A stretch of 64,000 bases of DNA from Armillaria gallica. Taxonomy: Eukaryota; Basidiomycota; Agaricomycetes; Agaricales; Physalacriaceae. The stretch's first letter is position 1; every line of letters begins with the position of its first letter. Shown piece after piece: positions 47,031-58,828 of the stretch. The notes under the pieces were generated by a model, which saw only the letters and a list, made by a program, of their open reading frames with translations, searched no databases and was not told the origin of the DNA. The DNA is taken from contig JBANDB010000010.1 in the NCBI GenBank assembly GCA_037576215.1, positions 2,480,001 through 2,544,000 of the forward strand. The letters are read 5' to 3'. The translations under genes and the position numbers were made by a program.

Positions 47031-48247
47031 GTAGAGCGCTGGTGGATGCGTGGTACTCAGAGCAAGAATGTGATGAGAGGAAGAAAAAGATCGAGCATTT
47101 GAAATTTGTTACTTTGCGCCAACGCGCATGGCCCGGTTCGGGCCGAGACCCCTGAAGATCGATGTCAACCTTCAGTCTGTCCGACCCACTTTCGACGCCG
47201 CATTTGTCGCTGGACATGCACCGTCTCGTTCTCCAAGCATATCGTTAAACGGAAATGCTTGACGGGTAGGTGCTAAAGGTCAAAATTACGGTTTGGTCCC
47301 GACTCACGCTCAAAAGTTGTGTGCAGTAGTTATTGCCAAATTCTGGGATGGGCGCTTCGCCCATACAGCTTGAGCAGCCTCAGGAAATCAATTAAAATAT
47401 TATATCACATTAGGTCCTGCTATCACATCTTTCAGTCGATTACTCAACAGTTCCAGGATACTAGAGTTGCAGCCTGCCTACATCACGGCTTTAAACCGGT
47501 CTGCTATCATGCCAAATTACTGTTAACCGACGGGGTCCTTGTCAAATAATTATGTCAGAAAACGAGAAGCATGATTGTAGAAACCGGATACGCCTCAAGG
47601 CGTCAAAGGGTAAATATTCCAAACCGATAGTCACGTAAGCACATTACCTTCTCATACGTGGAATCATTGATATCTGACTCGTCGAGGCATACAAGTGCAG
47701 CTTCTTACGCAACTTTATTCAAGTCGCCTGCTCCTACTATGAGGTGAGCTGCAATACTAGCCACTGCCTCGTAAGGATAAGTGCCGATTCAACAGAAACA
47801 GCCTTGTCATTGTATGGATATCGACACGTACTACCCCTTGGCCTCGGTTGATTGATCGTCTCGGAAATATCAATGCCCGTGATTCATGTCGATGTCCGCC
47901 TTTTCTGACTACAGTGTAGTTGGTGCAGTTGCTCGTTTCATTGCTTGGCCCACCTTTTTCATGACAAGCCGCGGCACTAAATAAGAATGATATTAGCACT
48001 GATCGTGATTCGCAGGTGACAGTCGCTTGATGACAAGGAAATCTTATCAAAATGATCCTCTACCACTTATCCTTGGATGCTGGACAGCTTTGCAACCAAC
48101 GATGGGAAGGTACCGAACCTTGAGACGTACTAAGTGGCTTTAGCTGATCCTTTCGTCTTCTCTAGTTTGGAAATCCTATCAAATTTTTCTGATATGGGGT
48201 ATATGAAGCAACGGGCATGCCTCCGTACCCATATACTCCCCTCTACG
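47031..48247. promoter_or_regulatory. Shared divergent spacer between psi-C3 and A4
   Basis: Counterpart of 37,157-38,452. The A-proximal 110 bases (TGATCCTTTCGTCTTCTCTAG onward) are close to those before A3. No gene was supported. Confidence 0.5.
48200..48208 (+). promoter_or_regulatory. TATA-like element of A4
   Basis: TATATGAAGCAACGGGC lies 48 bases before the A4 ATG. Confidence 0.5.
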
Positions 48248-49478
48248 ATGCAACCCTCACCGCCTGACCTTTCCCCGGAGGATAGAAGTGTCATCTTTCA
48301 CAACCTTGACCTAAATCTGTATCGTTTGGCTGTGGAAGCCTTCTTGCACGGTAAGTTCATCCCATGTTCCCGCAGGGTCTCCGCTAAATGTTCCCCTTGA
48401 AGGTCTATACAGCGGTATTGTAACGGTCGCTTTATGGGTGATATGTATGCCGATTACCATTCCTGACGGGATCAGACAGCCATTAATCTCTCATTACAGG
48501 CTCTTCTCCCAAGCGGTTACGCAGTGCATTCCTGTGTACAATCATCATCACGCTTTATGTACTCTCGACGATAACATTCGGAATTAGCTGGTCATCTGAG
48601 CGCCGAGGGTTCATTGACCATGGCGACAATTTTTACAGTATTTTTACAACGCTAGTGCATGCTGGAACATACGATCTCATTAGCAGTGTCGCTGGCGGAA
48701 TCAGCACGCTTCTTGTCGATATCACTATTGTATGTCCTCTCATTTAGTCGGACCCAACATACAGGAACTGATGAATTATAGATCTGGCGTTGTTGGACCC
48801 TCTGGGAACGCCAATGGAGAGTGATTTTCGTACCAATTATCTGTGCAATGAGCAGTATAAGTGAGTCTCTGTTCTTGGTCTTAGGATATATCATTCGATG
48901 ACTATTTTGCTAGTTATCAAAGCCATACAAATCTTTAGTGTTTTCCACAATGCTACCAATGACATCAGCGCGCAGTTCGCAGTAAATGTCAACTGGTCAT
49001 TGATCTATGTCGTGTTGCTTCTAACGACAACGTTCATGTGCACATTCTTGATTGTTTACCGCATTGCTCGGCATACTCCAAGGATGAGCGCTTCCCGCAA
49101 AATCATCAAGATGCTTATCGAGTCATCGGCAATTTATTCTATTTCCCTGATCATCTATCTCGGATTGGTGTCGCAGAATTCGGAATCCGGCTACTACGCA
49201 GATCTTATTGCTTCTTATATTAGGGTGAGCTTATATTAAACTTTCATTGATTCGAGGATCTGAAGCCTCCCAAGGCCATCGCACCAACTCTCCTAGCAGG
49301 ACGTGTTTCAGCTCATGCTAATGCAAGCTCTCGTCGCCAACAGATGGTTGCTATGTGGGAGTCCCATCCTCCCTTGGTTGGCTGTTTCAGTGAAGCGGGA
49401 ATCAATCAACACAGCCATTGCCGGGATGATGGATGTCAGACGGTGTCGGAATCTTTGATAGGTAACGAAAATGTATGA
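48248..49478 (+). CDS. Seven-helix membrane protein (A4)
   Basis: Six exons join in phase from ATG at 48248 (MQPSPPDLSPEDRS) to TGA at 49476. Landmarks are LYSGIVTVALWVI, TIIITLYVLSTITFGISW, VAGGISTLLVDITIV, IWRCWTLWERQWRV, TTTFMCTFLIVYRIARH, SAIYSISLIIYLGL and AIAPTLLAGRVSA. The tail includes HPPLVGCF as in A3 and A7. Compared with A3, the loop before the third helix is a few residues shorter (HAGTYDLISS). No frame break was found. It faces A6 tail to tail, repeating the A3/A5 layout. Confidence 0.85.
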
Positions 49479-50489
49479 ACTAGGCGCTGACAGTGTTACC
49501 GATTGCATTGTACTCGGGATTCAGTGGATTATTTTGCATGAATAAAGATACCCCGTTGATGAACAGACACATCGGATAGTTAGAGAACGATGCATGATAT
49601 TCCTAATTATAGCCTATAACCAATATACAGCCGTGAATTTGAAAGGTTGCGCCTAGGGTTCGGGAGAGCTTTAATCATGGTTTCTGATCCATTCTTCTCT
49701 TGAAAATATCTTAAATGGCCAAAACGATGCTGGTAAAGTGCATCGTACCTCGAAAGGCAGTCATAGCACCCCTTCCTGGACTTCAATTCTAACGCTGATG
49801 TGGATTCTAGACAAGGGATGATTTTCCCTTCTTCAGCTTCGCTGCACAGGTGTTCCTTTCTGAGCTTTGGTTCCTTAGATCGCGATTATTGAAACGAAAG
49901 CGGTATAGCGCTTATAGCGACTAGCAATCAAACAGGTGCCCCTTGATCTCGTGACGTGAGTCGAAGATGGAATAGAACGAACGGGTCGGGATGGGCCGCA
50001 CTATCTGTGTCTCGTTCCGAACGTCGTCCATCTACCCTCAGTTTGCCCTCAGTCAGCCAAACTGTCATCTGCACGTTTATCACAGCATACCTGTCCTCAA
50101 GGGCGCCTTCATCCATATTAAAATCCATATGATTTGGTTGTAGACGACCAAAACCAATACCCATTTTTATGACCGTGGTATTGTGTCCTACATGTGACGT
50201 ATCGATTTCTAAATGGTGCTATATATCGTTCCAGGTATATATTTAATAGGCAGATTTTTGTTAGAATCGCGGGGCTGAACTCAAACGAAGTGAGTAGCAA
50301 TTTGGTTTACATCTGTGGCAAACGCGACATGGGGACTAACTACATAATATACTAGCTTATATACTACGAAATCCCCGCGGAAATAAGCAAAAACGTAAGT
50401 AAATCTGTCTGAGAACCAAACGCGACTAACTGTCTGCCATGAGAAGCTCGAATATCCCCCAATTTTCAAGAGCGAAAGGAGATCCGAAG
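49479..50489. other. Convergent spacer between A4 and A6, with repeat R copy 2
   Basis: No gene. A stretch near 49,975-50,110 (GAACGGGTCGGGATGGGCCGC, CCCTCAGTTTGCCCTCAGTCAGCC) resembles the C upstream region at 60,630-60,760, so part of another spacer has been copied here. Confidence 0.45.
50258..50458. repeat. Dispersed repeat R, copy 2
   Basis: Partner of 28,631-28,833, about 90% alike by eye, in the same orientation. It ends about 30 bases beyond the stop of A6 and so probably lies in the A6 3' untranslated region. Confidence 0.65.
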
Positions 50490-52053
50490 TCATACACTTT
50501 CGGTTGTGCGTGTTCCGTGAGACCCTGAGACGCTCTGGTCACTGGGGCCGTCAGAGCTAGTACTTTCTCCCATTGGCCCAAAGTTAATGTCCGATAAAAA
50601 AACTCTGGAACCAGTTGGCTCTGAGTCACAAGAACTGGATTTCGACATCGCTGCAACGCGTAGCACGAGGAGCGTTGGTGTGACCTGTCATGATGAGGAA
50701 ACATTTAGCCGCTAGCCGAAAGTGTTGGAGGATATCCGTATGTTATACCCTTATCTTACCTTTCGATCGTCGCTCGTTCTTACTTACCTTATATATATAA
50801 CTCCTGTCTTTACTCGATCACCTATATAGCCTGGCCGTAGATACCCGGATACCTCAGTCGTTTCACCTACGCTGTGCCCGACTGAGGTATGTATACCATT
50901 ACTGTGCTCGTTACTATATTACTCACACTCGTTCGTAGATCTTTACTTATATTCTTCTGTTAATAGGTATAGTACCTTCACAATACAGTCGTTTCACCTA
51001 CGCTGTGCCCGACTGAGATCTTTACTTATATTCTTCTGTTAATAGAAAGTTAATACAGAAATTGGTTGACCTTAGTGTATGCCACAATAGCATCTCCATA
51101 GTAGGCAGCATCAACATTCCTCACCACCAGCGCTAGGTACATGATCAGTGTCATCGTGTATATTGCTGAGGACTCGATCAGAGCAGAAATGACACTTCGG
51201 AATAAGAATATCCTCTGCGCGAGGCAGACAATGCGATATAAAATCAAAGTTGTGCATATGAGAGTTGTGGCGAGCATCATCAGGATGTAGATCAACGACC
51301 AATCTGTAGCTGCTATGAAGTGTGCGATCTTTTGAATGTCATGGGTAGAATCGTTGAAAACACTGTAGACCTGCATTATCTTCATGACTGATATAATCAA
51401 TAAACGGCATATCCAAAAAGAACAGAGAATCACCCGTTCCAGCCACAGCACAAATTATTGGTATGGAAACGACTCGCCATTGGCGATCCCAGAGGTTCCA
51501 ACAACGCCATATCTACCAGATGTCAATTTCTTCCCCGCTGAGTTGGCTAAATATGACATACAATCGTGGCATCGACCAGAACTGAGCTTATACCGCCAGT
51601 GATACCATCAACAATGTAGTTTGCTCTAGTCCACGGGCCACCGTCCATCACCTCGAACACGCTGTAATAATTGTCGCCAGACTCAATGAATGCGTGGTAC
51701 CCCAACACCCAGTACATCGCAAATGATACTGTCAAAAGAACATAAAGTGTGACGATGATAGCACACAGAAATTTACTCCGTAAACGCTTGAGAGAAGAGA
51801 CTGTGTTAAGAGTTGAACGAATATCCTGATTTAGTCAGGATTGATAGTCGACATACACATAGTCCATAAAGTGACTGCTACAATGCCAGTGTATAAACCT
51901 TCAAAGTGAATGCTTAGCAGAGACGCTTCAGGAATAAGGGACAGTCTTACCATGTAGCAGGGCTTCCAGAATAATACAGTTCAGCCGCGCGTCAAGCTGT
52001 TCAAAAATGATACGCCTATCATCTTGGGAAAGGATAGGTGGTGAGGCCTGCAT
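50490..52053 (-). CDS. Seven-helix membrane protein (A6) with enlarged last intron
   Basis: Six exons join in phase from ATG at 52053 (MQASPPILSQDDRR) to TGA at 50490. Landmarks are IIVTLYVLLTVSFAMYW, ITGGISSVLVDATIV, IWRCWNLWDRQWRVV, ATTLICTTLILYRIVCL and YTMTLIMYLALVVR. The last exon, VTPTLLVLRVAAM, ends TTESV as in A5. The last intron (50,685-51,070) is about 386 bases, against roughly 60 in the other A genes. It contains sequence related to the 3' flank of the B genes, with an internal duplication. Splicing of such an intron is plausible but unproven. Confidence 0.8.
50700..51050. repeat. B-flank-like insertion with tandem duplication inside A6 intron
   Basis: GTTGGAGGATATCCGTA near 50,720 matches the base run just after the B2 stop (30,039-30,055). 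The segment CAGTCGTTTCACCTACGCTG occurs at 50,855 and 50,986. AGATCTTTACTTATATTCTT occurs at 50,937 and 51,016. The two copies show about 80 to 130 base spacing, so a partial tandem duplication followed the insertion. Confidence 0.65.
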
Positions 52054-52093
52054 CGTAGAGAGAAGTAGATGAGTAAGGAGGCACACTCGTTAC

Positions 52094-52102
52094 TTCATAT
52101 AA
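52094..52102 (-). promoter_or_regulatory. TATA-like element of A6
   Basis: On - it reads TATATGAAGTAACGAG, 40 to 50 bases before the A6 ATG. Confidence 0.45.
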
Positions 52103-52199
52103 GTACCGTTTTCACCGCCTCAGATTCTGATCAGGTGAGTGGACCAAGATAGTACCAGCAAATTCCGCAACAAAGATCGCCAAGCATGCTGTAAATGGT

Positions 52200-53260
52200 G
52201 AAAGCAACATTAGTTCAGTACTAGAACTGAAGTACTAACAGTGGACACCCGAAAAGTTCTGATCCATAATGGGTATCTTATCGCTTCCCGATAGATGGTC
52301 ATTCGAAGCAAGCCATACCTTGACTTGAATGAGATACCAGAGAAGCACAGAAAGTATCGCCACATGATCAACTTTACGATGAAGATTTTCAAGGCAACCA
52401 TTATAGAAGAGGAGGATGGATAAGATGACAGCCTGAGCACCTAGAGAGTCGGATGTCACTTAGATTGAACCTGATTCAGATGGACATCGCCTCTACCGAA
52501 ACTCACTTCATTCAGAGGACTAAAAATACTAGGAAGTTCAAATAAGTCAAGCGCGAGATAAAAGATAGGACTTAGTAGATCCTAAATTTGCCGATGGAGA
52601 AGGAATTTGATGTCCAGCCGCGGTTTACCCGGTTTCTGAAGTTCCTAGTAAGGTTAGGTGATTCAAGGTGAATATATCGACAAATCGTAACTGGTTGATT
52701 TTGATGCAACAGGGACCTGAGGTTATTTTTGTCAAAGAGTTACTGGACAATTCATGCACAACAGCGAAATGAGGAGCCAAACGACTGAAGCTGCCGTAAC
52801 AGCGCATTGAGTTCCCAGAAAAGATCTTAGACGTCAATTCACGGAAAGTCGCGGTAGTCAGTAGCTCGAATGAACCAGAACAATTTTCGACTAAGGGCAA
52901 CAGATGAACCGTCACAACGAAGTACTAGCCCGCATCCGCAAACTTGCATAGTTGGCTCCAATATGAGGTCACTGGCTCTACGATCCCGCAAATTACCAGT
53001 CCTTGCATCCGAACTGTCAGCTGGTACGGCACTGATCAACTCTCTGAGAGAAGAGAGAGTGACCCAGTTAGCAGAGAAATAGCGTTGGATAGCGCTTGAC
53101 ACCTAGAACGGTGTTCATCGCCTGCGACCTGCAGGGGTAGTAGACCGCTCTCCCTAAACAGTTAAAAGTCAAGTCTGAGAGAGAAACAACTAAAAGGAAG
53201 GCAGTAAGGCATACTCTTTCCGCAGGAGATTCAAGAGGTTCCATCTGGGGAAGCCCAACT
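52200..53260 (-). pseudogene. Unknown gene relic, family G (G2)
   Basis: Aligns with G1 at DNA level, for example ATCGTAACTGGT and the TTTGATGxAxCAGGGACC run near 52,685. Frame pieces include APHFAVVHE against G1's APHFGIVYR and ELLTTATFRELTSKIF. No uninterrupted frame links the pieces. It sits between A6 and the D2/psi-C4 relics. Confidence 0.4.
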
Positions 53261-53296
53261 CCTTGGATGTTGTTACGTTACAATTTAGTCGAGTGA

Positions 53297-53935
53297 TCAG
53301 CCGCAGTACCCAATCGGAACCCGGCCCGTCGATTCTTCCCGGTGCTTGCACGGTGCATTTTTGCACCTTACATTTAAAGCCTCCTTCGCTGGAATAGCCC
53401 TCTGAGTTGAGTATCTATATCTCTTCTTTTTCTTTCCGGACGCGCTGACGAGCATCCTTTGACGACTTCCCACCTTCGGATCCTCTTCGAACAATTTCGT
53501 CGACTGGTCAAACAACTGATACCGTAATATCTCTGGTAGCCCATGATACCCGAAACCCACTGCGCGCTCTGATGAACCTACTTAAGTCGCTGAGAAAAAA
53601 AAATCTGAACTACAAGAAGAGACATACCCTATCCTGAGCCGACGAACGAGCAACCCCCAATCCACCTTGTCCATGCTCCTTTCGAACCAAATCAAGGGCA
53701 GCCTTCCTGGACTCTCACATCACGTTCCTGCCACCAAGTCAATGTTCCCTCATGAGAGATCGGGTCGACATGGAAAGATATGTATCTCCACTCTTCCAGG
53801 GTGAGCTGCGCAGTCCGGGGGGCATCGAGTGCCTTCATTGACACGAACTCGAAGTACAGCTCTATCTCTTCCTTCACTGGGTGCCGAGGATATTTCAATT
53901 GAAATTTTTGCGCCAGTCTGCATTCCCTTCAATTC
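53297..53935 (-). pseudogene. Family D copy (D2), frameshifted
   Basis: Exon 1 reads YPRHPVKEEIELYFEFVSM, LTLEEWRYISFHVDP and then LVRKEHGQGGLGVARSSAQDR. D1 has TDAERQYVYFHHDM and AVKEEHVEKELMVARWAVRDR at the matching places. An intron follows (GTATGTCTC to AAGTAG) at the site predicted for D1. Exon 2 starts SAQWVSGIMGYQRYY, loses one base against D1, and continues in another frame as YQLFDQSTKLFEEDP (D1: YQWSDESMKWLRDNP). The tail is lysine-rich (KKKKRYRY) and ends at 53297. The conserved intron and end support D as a real family. Confidence 0.6.
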
Positions 53936-53939
53936 CTGC

Positions 53940-54348
53940 GCTTTTAAAGTCCCCCCGTTGTTTGCCGTCTTGTAGTAGCACGCATCCCAGAGACAAGAAG
54001 GTATAGCAAGCTTTCTCGCTGATACATAGTCAAAGCCTTGTATCGGCGCATGCCCTCTTTAAGATCATGGCGCTCATTGATCACCCCGTTGTTCTTGCAC
54101 CACACGCTATAGTTTCCGGGGACTTCACAGGTCGTTTGACCGCAGTGTTTACCAAAGTTGAACGGTATTCGGCATTGGCCTGCGTCTTCGAAGGTGTTTT
54201 GATCGGTGATGTAGGCATGAGGTGTGATGATTCTGGATGGCCATATTGGAATCGTTTTTTATATGACTGAGAAACTGCAGGAGTACGATTTATCTTGCTA
54301 TTGAAGACAGAGAGATCCGAAACATGTCCACACCTTCATTGGTACTCT
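53940..54348. other. No gene recognised
   Basis: A 67-codon frame on + at 54,067-54,270 has no motif and no counterpart in the other modules. Confidence 0.4.
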
Positions 54349-56290
54349 CATAACGGATGTCCCTTCAGGATGATATCCTCCGTCGTCCACTCACTCGTCT
54401 GCTCAGGCGAAGGACCGGGCCCACCAGAACATACATATTCACGTCGTCTCTCACCGTGGCCAATATGTAGCTGAACGAAGGTCTATCAGCATATATTCAT
54501 AAAATACCAAGGAAAAATGTACTCATCATGCAGGTGCTTAACCATGCTGTCATTCCTGCGACAAAGTGACTTGCGTAGTCACTCCATACAATGCGGGCTC
54601 AAGAATATTCCCCGCATCAAATACCAACTCCAAGACAAACCAGTCCGGCCAGAAGGTAAAACCGTTGACGAGCCCGACGTAGTCTTCGAGCAGCTTTGTG
54701 TTCGTAATTTTCTGTGAGGATATGTTGCACCTTGTAGAACGACGGCGCATGAGTATATGCAGGGAGACAGCAAATGGATACTTACAGCGTTTCACCAATG
54801 ATGAAGCTCAACTGCAAGAACTGGCGCCGCCCATCCGTACGTGTATTTCTTGTTAGGCAGCTTGTAACATGTGAACCTCGAACATCAAGGTTCCCGCCAA
54901 CAGTCGCTTTGGGATTTCGGCAGATAAATGCTATAATAAAAGTGCCAATAGCCTCGCGTACATGGTCATCAGATTCGAGACAGGTTGTACCCAGCATGCA
55001 TACGGAGGTGTTTGTGATAGATCGCAGGTCACCATTCTCAGCGTGAATCATGCCCCAAGCTGAGGCAATGGAGCGACATGACCTCAGGGTAGAAGAGCGG
55101 TATGCTATAGGCCGGTCTGTTCTTCTGACAACGTTGGTTCAAGCTACGCGAAAAGGTGGCGTAGTCCTTGTAAGGTAGTCGATAGCAGCCTTCCTCTGGT
55201 TTTGAAGCAGTTTAAGGTGTTCCCGAGTTAGGCAGTCATTCTTCACAGTCCCAACACAGTCCCCGTGAATATTGGACCGAACTGGAGTAAGATTATGTTA
55301 AATGGTATATGGGGGGTATGGAAATCAATGTACTTTAAGAGGCCGAGTTTGATTCAGAAGGCGAGCCTTGCGAGAACATCAATACGAGGCCTGGCATTTA
55401 ATTTATTCCATATCACAAGTCAATTTGAATAAGCCTCTGTTTGATACTGACAGGAAAATGAGGATCATCTTTGAATATAACAAAAGCAACTCACACATGG
55501 AGACGATATACTTACAGCTTCTTGATCGCTTTGCCCTATAGAATGGCTTTCACCAGAATCAGGAAAGAACAGCCTTTGACAATGATATCATAAGTAACTA
55601 GATGGCACTGGCGAAGGAACCGCACCTCCCGAAATCATGCCATCTTGACGGCAGGGTAAGAGTGTGCTCCATTCATGCTCACTACCATACACAAGCGAAG
55701 CTTGCCATTTATCTTAGTAGTCCCGTTCCAGACCTGTTTCCGCATGAGACTTTCCGATGCGCTCTAGAGAATTGTCAGGGAACTGCGGAACACAAAAACG
55801 AATGAAGAATATACTCAAGTGTCGGAATGAGAGTCACTACTATCATCGTACCCGTAGTCCAAGCATGATCCAGAACACGTCCAAGGTCAGCGATTCCGAG
55901 CGTACTACAACCATAACACGAGTCTGACTTGCGCGCGTGATGGTGACGCTGACCGTGCATATATGCGTCATAAGAATAAGCTTCAGAATTTTTTCTGATT
56001 ACCTATAGCAGAACTGTACTTGTATTGAACAGCAAAACACAATTAAATGACAACGACAAGACAACGACGTACATGGCAGATCAAAAGAAGACCGAGTTGG
56101 TCGAAGCGGGCTCAGATACACTGTGGAGAGGCTCAGGGAGTCATATAACACTTCTCCTTGCGGACATGTTGAAATGGAAGACTCGAACATCAAAATGCGC
56201 TGGAAGGTCTTCGATAAAACTGGCAGGTGTACTATGCCGAGAGGGTCCATTAGTTCGAGGACCTATGCTAATTATGAGCCATATATGAGG
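54349..56290 (-). pseudogene. F-box gene relic (psi-C4)
   Basis: The F-box remnant reads DPLGIVHLPVLSKTFQRILM. Downstream pieces match psi-C2 more closely than C1, for example EDYVGLVNGFTFWPDWFVLE and GNILEPALYGVTTQV. The same large exon deletion is present, so psi-C2 and psi-C4 share a broken ancestor. The 5' side is cut by the hydrolase relic at 56,370. Confidence 0.65.
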
Positions 56291-56369
56291 GAAATGCCGA
56301 TATATCCATGTACGAACTTTTTATTCGCTGAAGGACCTGTTCCTTAAGTATTTACGCCACACACTCAGA

Positions 56370-57371
56370 AATCTTCCGAAAGCTGATAGACCTTGCACCC
56401 AGCAAGGGGGTCCGATTCGTGGCCCTCGACAGACACCCGTTCCCCGGTTCCACCCCATTCTCTGTGGAAGAGCTCGATGATTTGAAAGCCGCAGGCACAG
56501 ATGATGCTCAAAAAGAGGCCTTCATCGAGGCACGTGGGCATGAGGTTGCCATCTTCATCGATACGTTCATACAGAAATTCAACCTTCCACTGATCTCAAG
56601 CGGTGGTGGCATCGCACTTATTGGATGGGCACTTGGTACGGCCTTGGCTTCCACGGCGATGTCAAGTACTGGTACGCTGCTTGAAGATACTTGCAAACGA
56701 CTAGAGAGATATATGCGATCTGTCATCCTCTATGGTGAACTCGCGCTTTTCTCGGGTCCTACTTGTTCTAAGTAGATCTGGTAGACCCAGGATCGATTAC
56801 ACTAGGGTTGCCCAGCCCAGAGCAATACTGGACATTCCTTCGAGATCCAAGCGTGCCCGAGAACCTTTGCATGGCAGCGTTCGTACAGTGGTGCACTTCC
56901 TATTTCGACCACGCAGACTCTCCGAGCGCAATCTTGACAAACTCTCCTGGGTGCTGGCTTCGTCCTCACAGTTGCCTTCATTTTACAACGGAATGCCTGC
57001 GGCCATTCAGCACTATGGAGAAGATGTTGCGACAGACCTGCTCTTCATGGATGGATGCTACAAGCAGCTCTTGCCGGCTTATCGTAAAGCATTCTTCGAC
57101 CCCAAGGTGTTCCCAACTATGAAACGATCGGTATTATGTGGGGATAAGACATGCGCATTCGCGCTTGCTGCATTGTGGGCGGTGCAAGATGATGAGAAGG
57201 AACAGAAAGCTGAGGGTACTAAGGCAATCGATTACAAGATCCTTCCTGGGGCAAATCACTTCGTGAGCAATGTATTCCTCCCCCATTTTTCGCATATTCT
57301 AATAGTCTTGGTGGTAAATACATTGGGATGAACCTGGAAAGGCACTTGACGCCTTCATTGAGTTTGCGTAG
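56370..57371 (+). pseudogene. Alpha/beta-hydrolase relic, nucleophile lost
   Basis: Exon pieces read IFRKLIDLAPSKGVRFVALD, then FPGSTPFSVEELDDLK, FIDTFIQKFNLPLIS, GGIALIGWALG, an intron (GTGAACTCG to TAAGTAG) joining ILY-D to LVDPGSITLGLPS, and a C terminus WDEPGKALDAFIEFA. From memory this follows a basidiomycete alpha/beta hydrolase whose nucleophile elbow is GWSLG. Here the codon at the Ser position is GCA (Ala). A one-base frame change near 56,925-56,930 joins DHADSPS to RNLDKLSW. A GANHFV segment near the catalytic His is kept. The 5' exons with the oxyanion region are missing. The copy is almost certainly inactive. Confidence 0.7.
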
Positions 57372-57529
57372 GCAGCCGTTAGCCCTTTATTTCATACTAT
57401 ATTTCAACAGGGTACGAATAGCTGAAACGCGAAGTATTTACGAGTAATCATACCAATGTAACTTTTCATTTCACTCCAACGAAGTCGATGGCAGCGCGTC
57501 GACGAACACCTTAGGCGCCCTGTCTTCTC

Positions 57530-58828
57530 CTACCGAGGTGACAGGTATGATGGTGGTGGTGATGCGCCGTATGTAGTTTCCACCACCTCCACCGCCGGCC
57601 TCCTTAAATTCTCGCGCTCCATACTTTGGTTCCCCTCTCTTGGCGGCCAGTAAGAATCTCTAGAAGGCGAGAGCATTCTTGTCTGAGGCAAGCCATCTCC
57701 GGAAGGCAAGGGGAAATCACCGCCTCTCCTGATTGGCTCGAAAGGAGACGGATAAGCCGATGATGATGATACGGTGCTCGTTCTGGTAGACCCAGGTCTA
57801 GAATCCGTTCGTAGACCTTTATCTTCAGAGGTATTACCTTCTCTAGACCTGCTTTTTCGCCTGCGCCAAAGGATTGCTAGTAATACTAGTATTACCACCA
57901 GGGCGAATGATCCGATGGTGCTGCCAATGATTACTGGTGCCTTTGCGTGGTGCCTCGAGGAGGTAGTTGAGGTAGTTGGTGATGCAGTCGCTGAAGCTGT
58001 TTCTCTAAGGGCAGCGTGGTCAGTACAGTACTAACGGAGGTGGTCGAATTCAACCTACACAGAGGTAGCAGCAGCAGAACTGACAGGTCCGCCATCGACT
58101 GTACTTGCACCATATACTGTAGCATCGCCGCTGACCGCTGATCCGCCGCTTCCACTACTGATAGCGTTTCCACTGGTCGAGTTCCCATTATCTCCACTTT
58201 TAGCATTACCACTGATCGCTGATCCGTCGCTTCCCCCGTTGGTGGCGCTTCCACTAGTCGAGCTCCCGTCATCCCCAGTTGTAGCATCACCACTGGTTGC
58301 GGTTCCGCCGCTCCCACCGTTTATTGTGACTTTTCCACTCGTCGCGGTTCCGTTTTTCCCGGTTGTAGCGTTACCACTAAGTGCGGCACCGCCATGCCCG
58401 ACCTTTATCTTAGCGTTTCCGCTGATTGCGGTACTGCCATGCCCACCGTTTATTGTAACACCACCGGTGGTAGTATTTCGGCCATTTTTGACCTTGTTCA
58501 ATATTATAGGGCCTCCACTATCTGCACGTATCGTGATGTCTTTCCTGCCCTCCTCAAGTAAGTCCTTATCGTTGAGATTCTCCAATAATTCGAAGTTAGC
58601 ACTCCGAGCTAGGATCCCGTTTGTTCCAATGCCATCGTTTTGAACATGAGCATCGGACGATGTCGTGTGAAGGACAACTTCTCCGCACAGAGTGTCGATG
58701 TGGGGTATACTATAAAGATCTGTAATTATCGGCTGGGTGGTACATGATAAGTTACCAGAACGTACCCTGAGATACCGAATAAAATTGGAGGCTTGGGACC
58801 CGCTACCAAGCTCGCCGCTGAGCGACGT
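57530..58828 (-). CDS. Gly/Ser-repeat single-pass membrane protein
   Basis: On - the readable part starts near 58828 (TSLSGELGSGSQ). An intron then joins it to IPHIDTLCGEVVLHTTS. It enters a repeat region with units such as SGNATTG, SGDATTG and SGSATNGGS, about 12-14 residues each, rich in Gly, Ser, Thr and Ala. A GT-AG intron (GTAGGTTG to CCCTTAG) joins TSV to ETASATASPTTSTT. One helix follows (IIGSTIGSFALVVILVLLAIL), then basic WRRRKSRSR and a cytoplasmic tail ending PPSYLSPR, TAG at 57530. The layout of mucin-like ectodomain, helix and basic tail is common in mushrooms. A cell-wall or surface role is inference. The signal peptide was not found and the 5' end is open. Confidence 0.6.
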
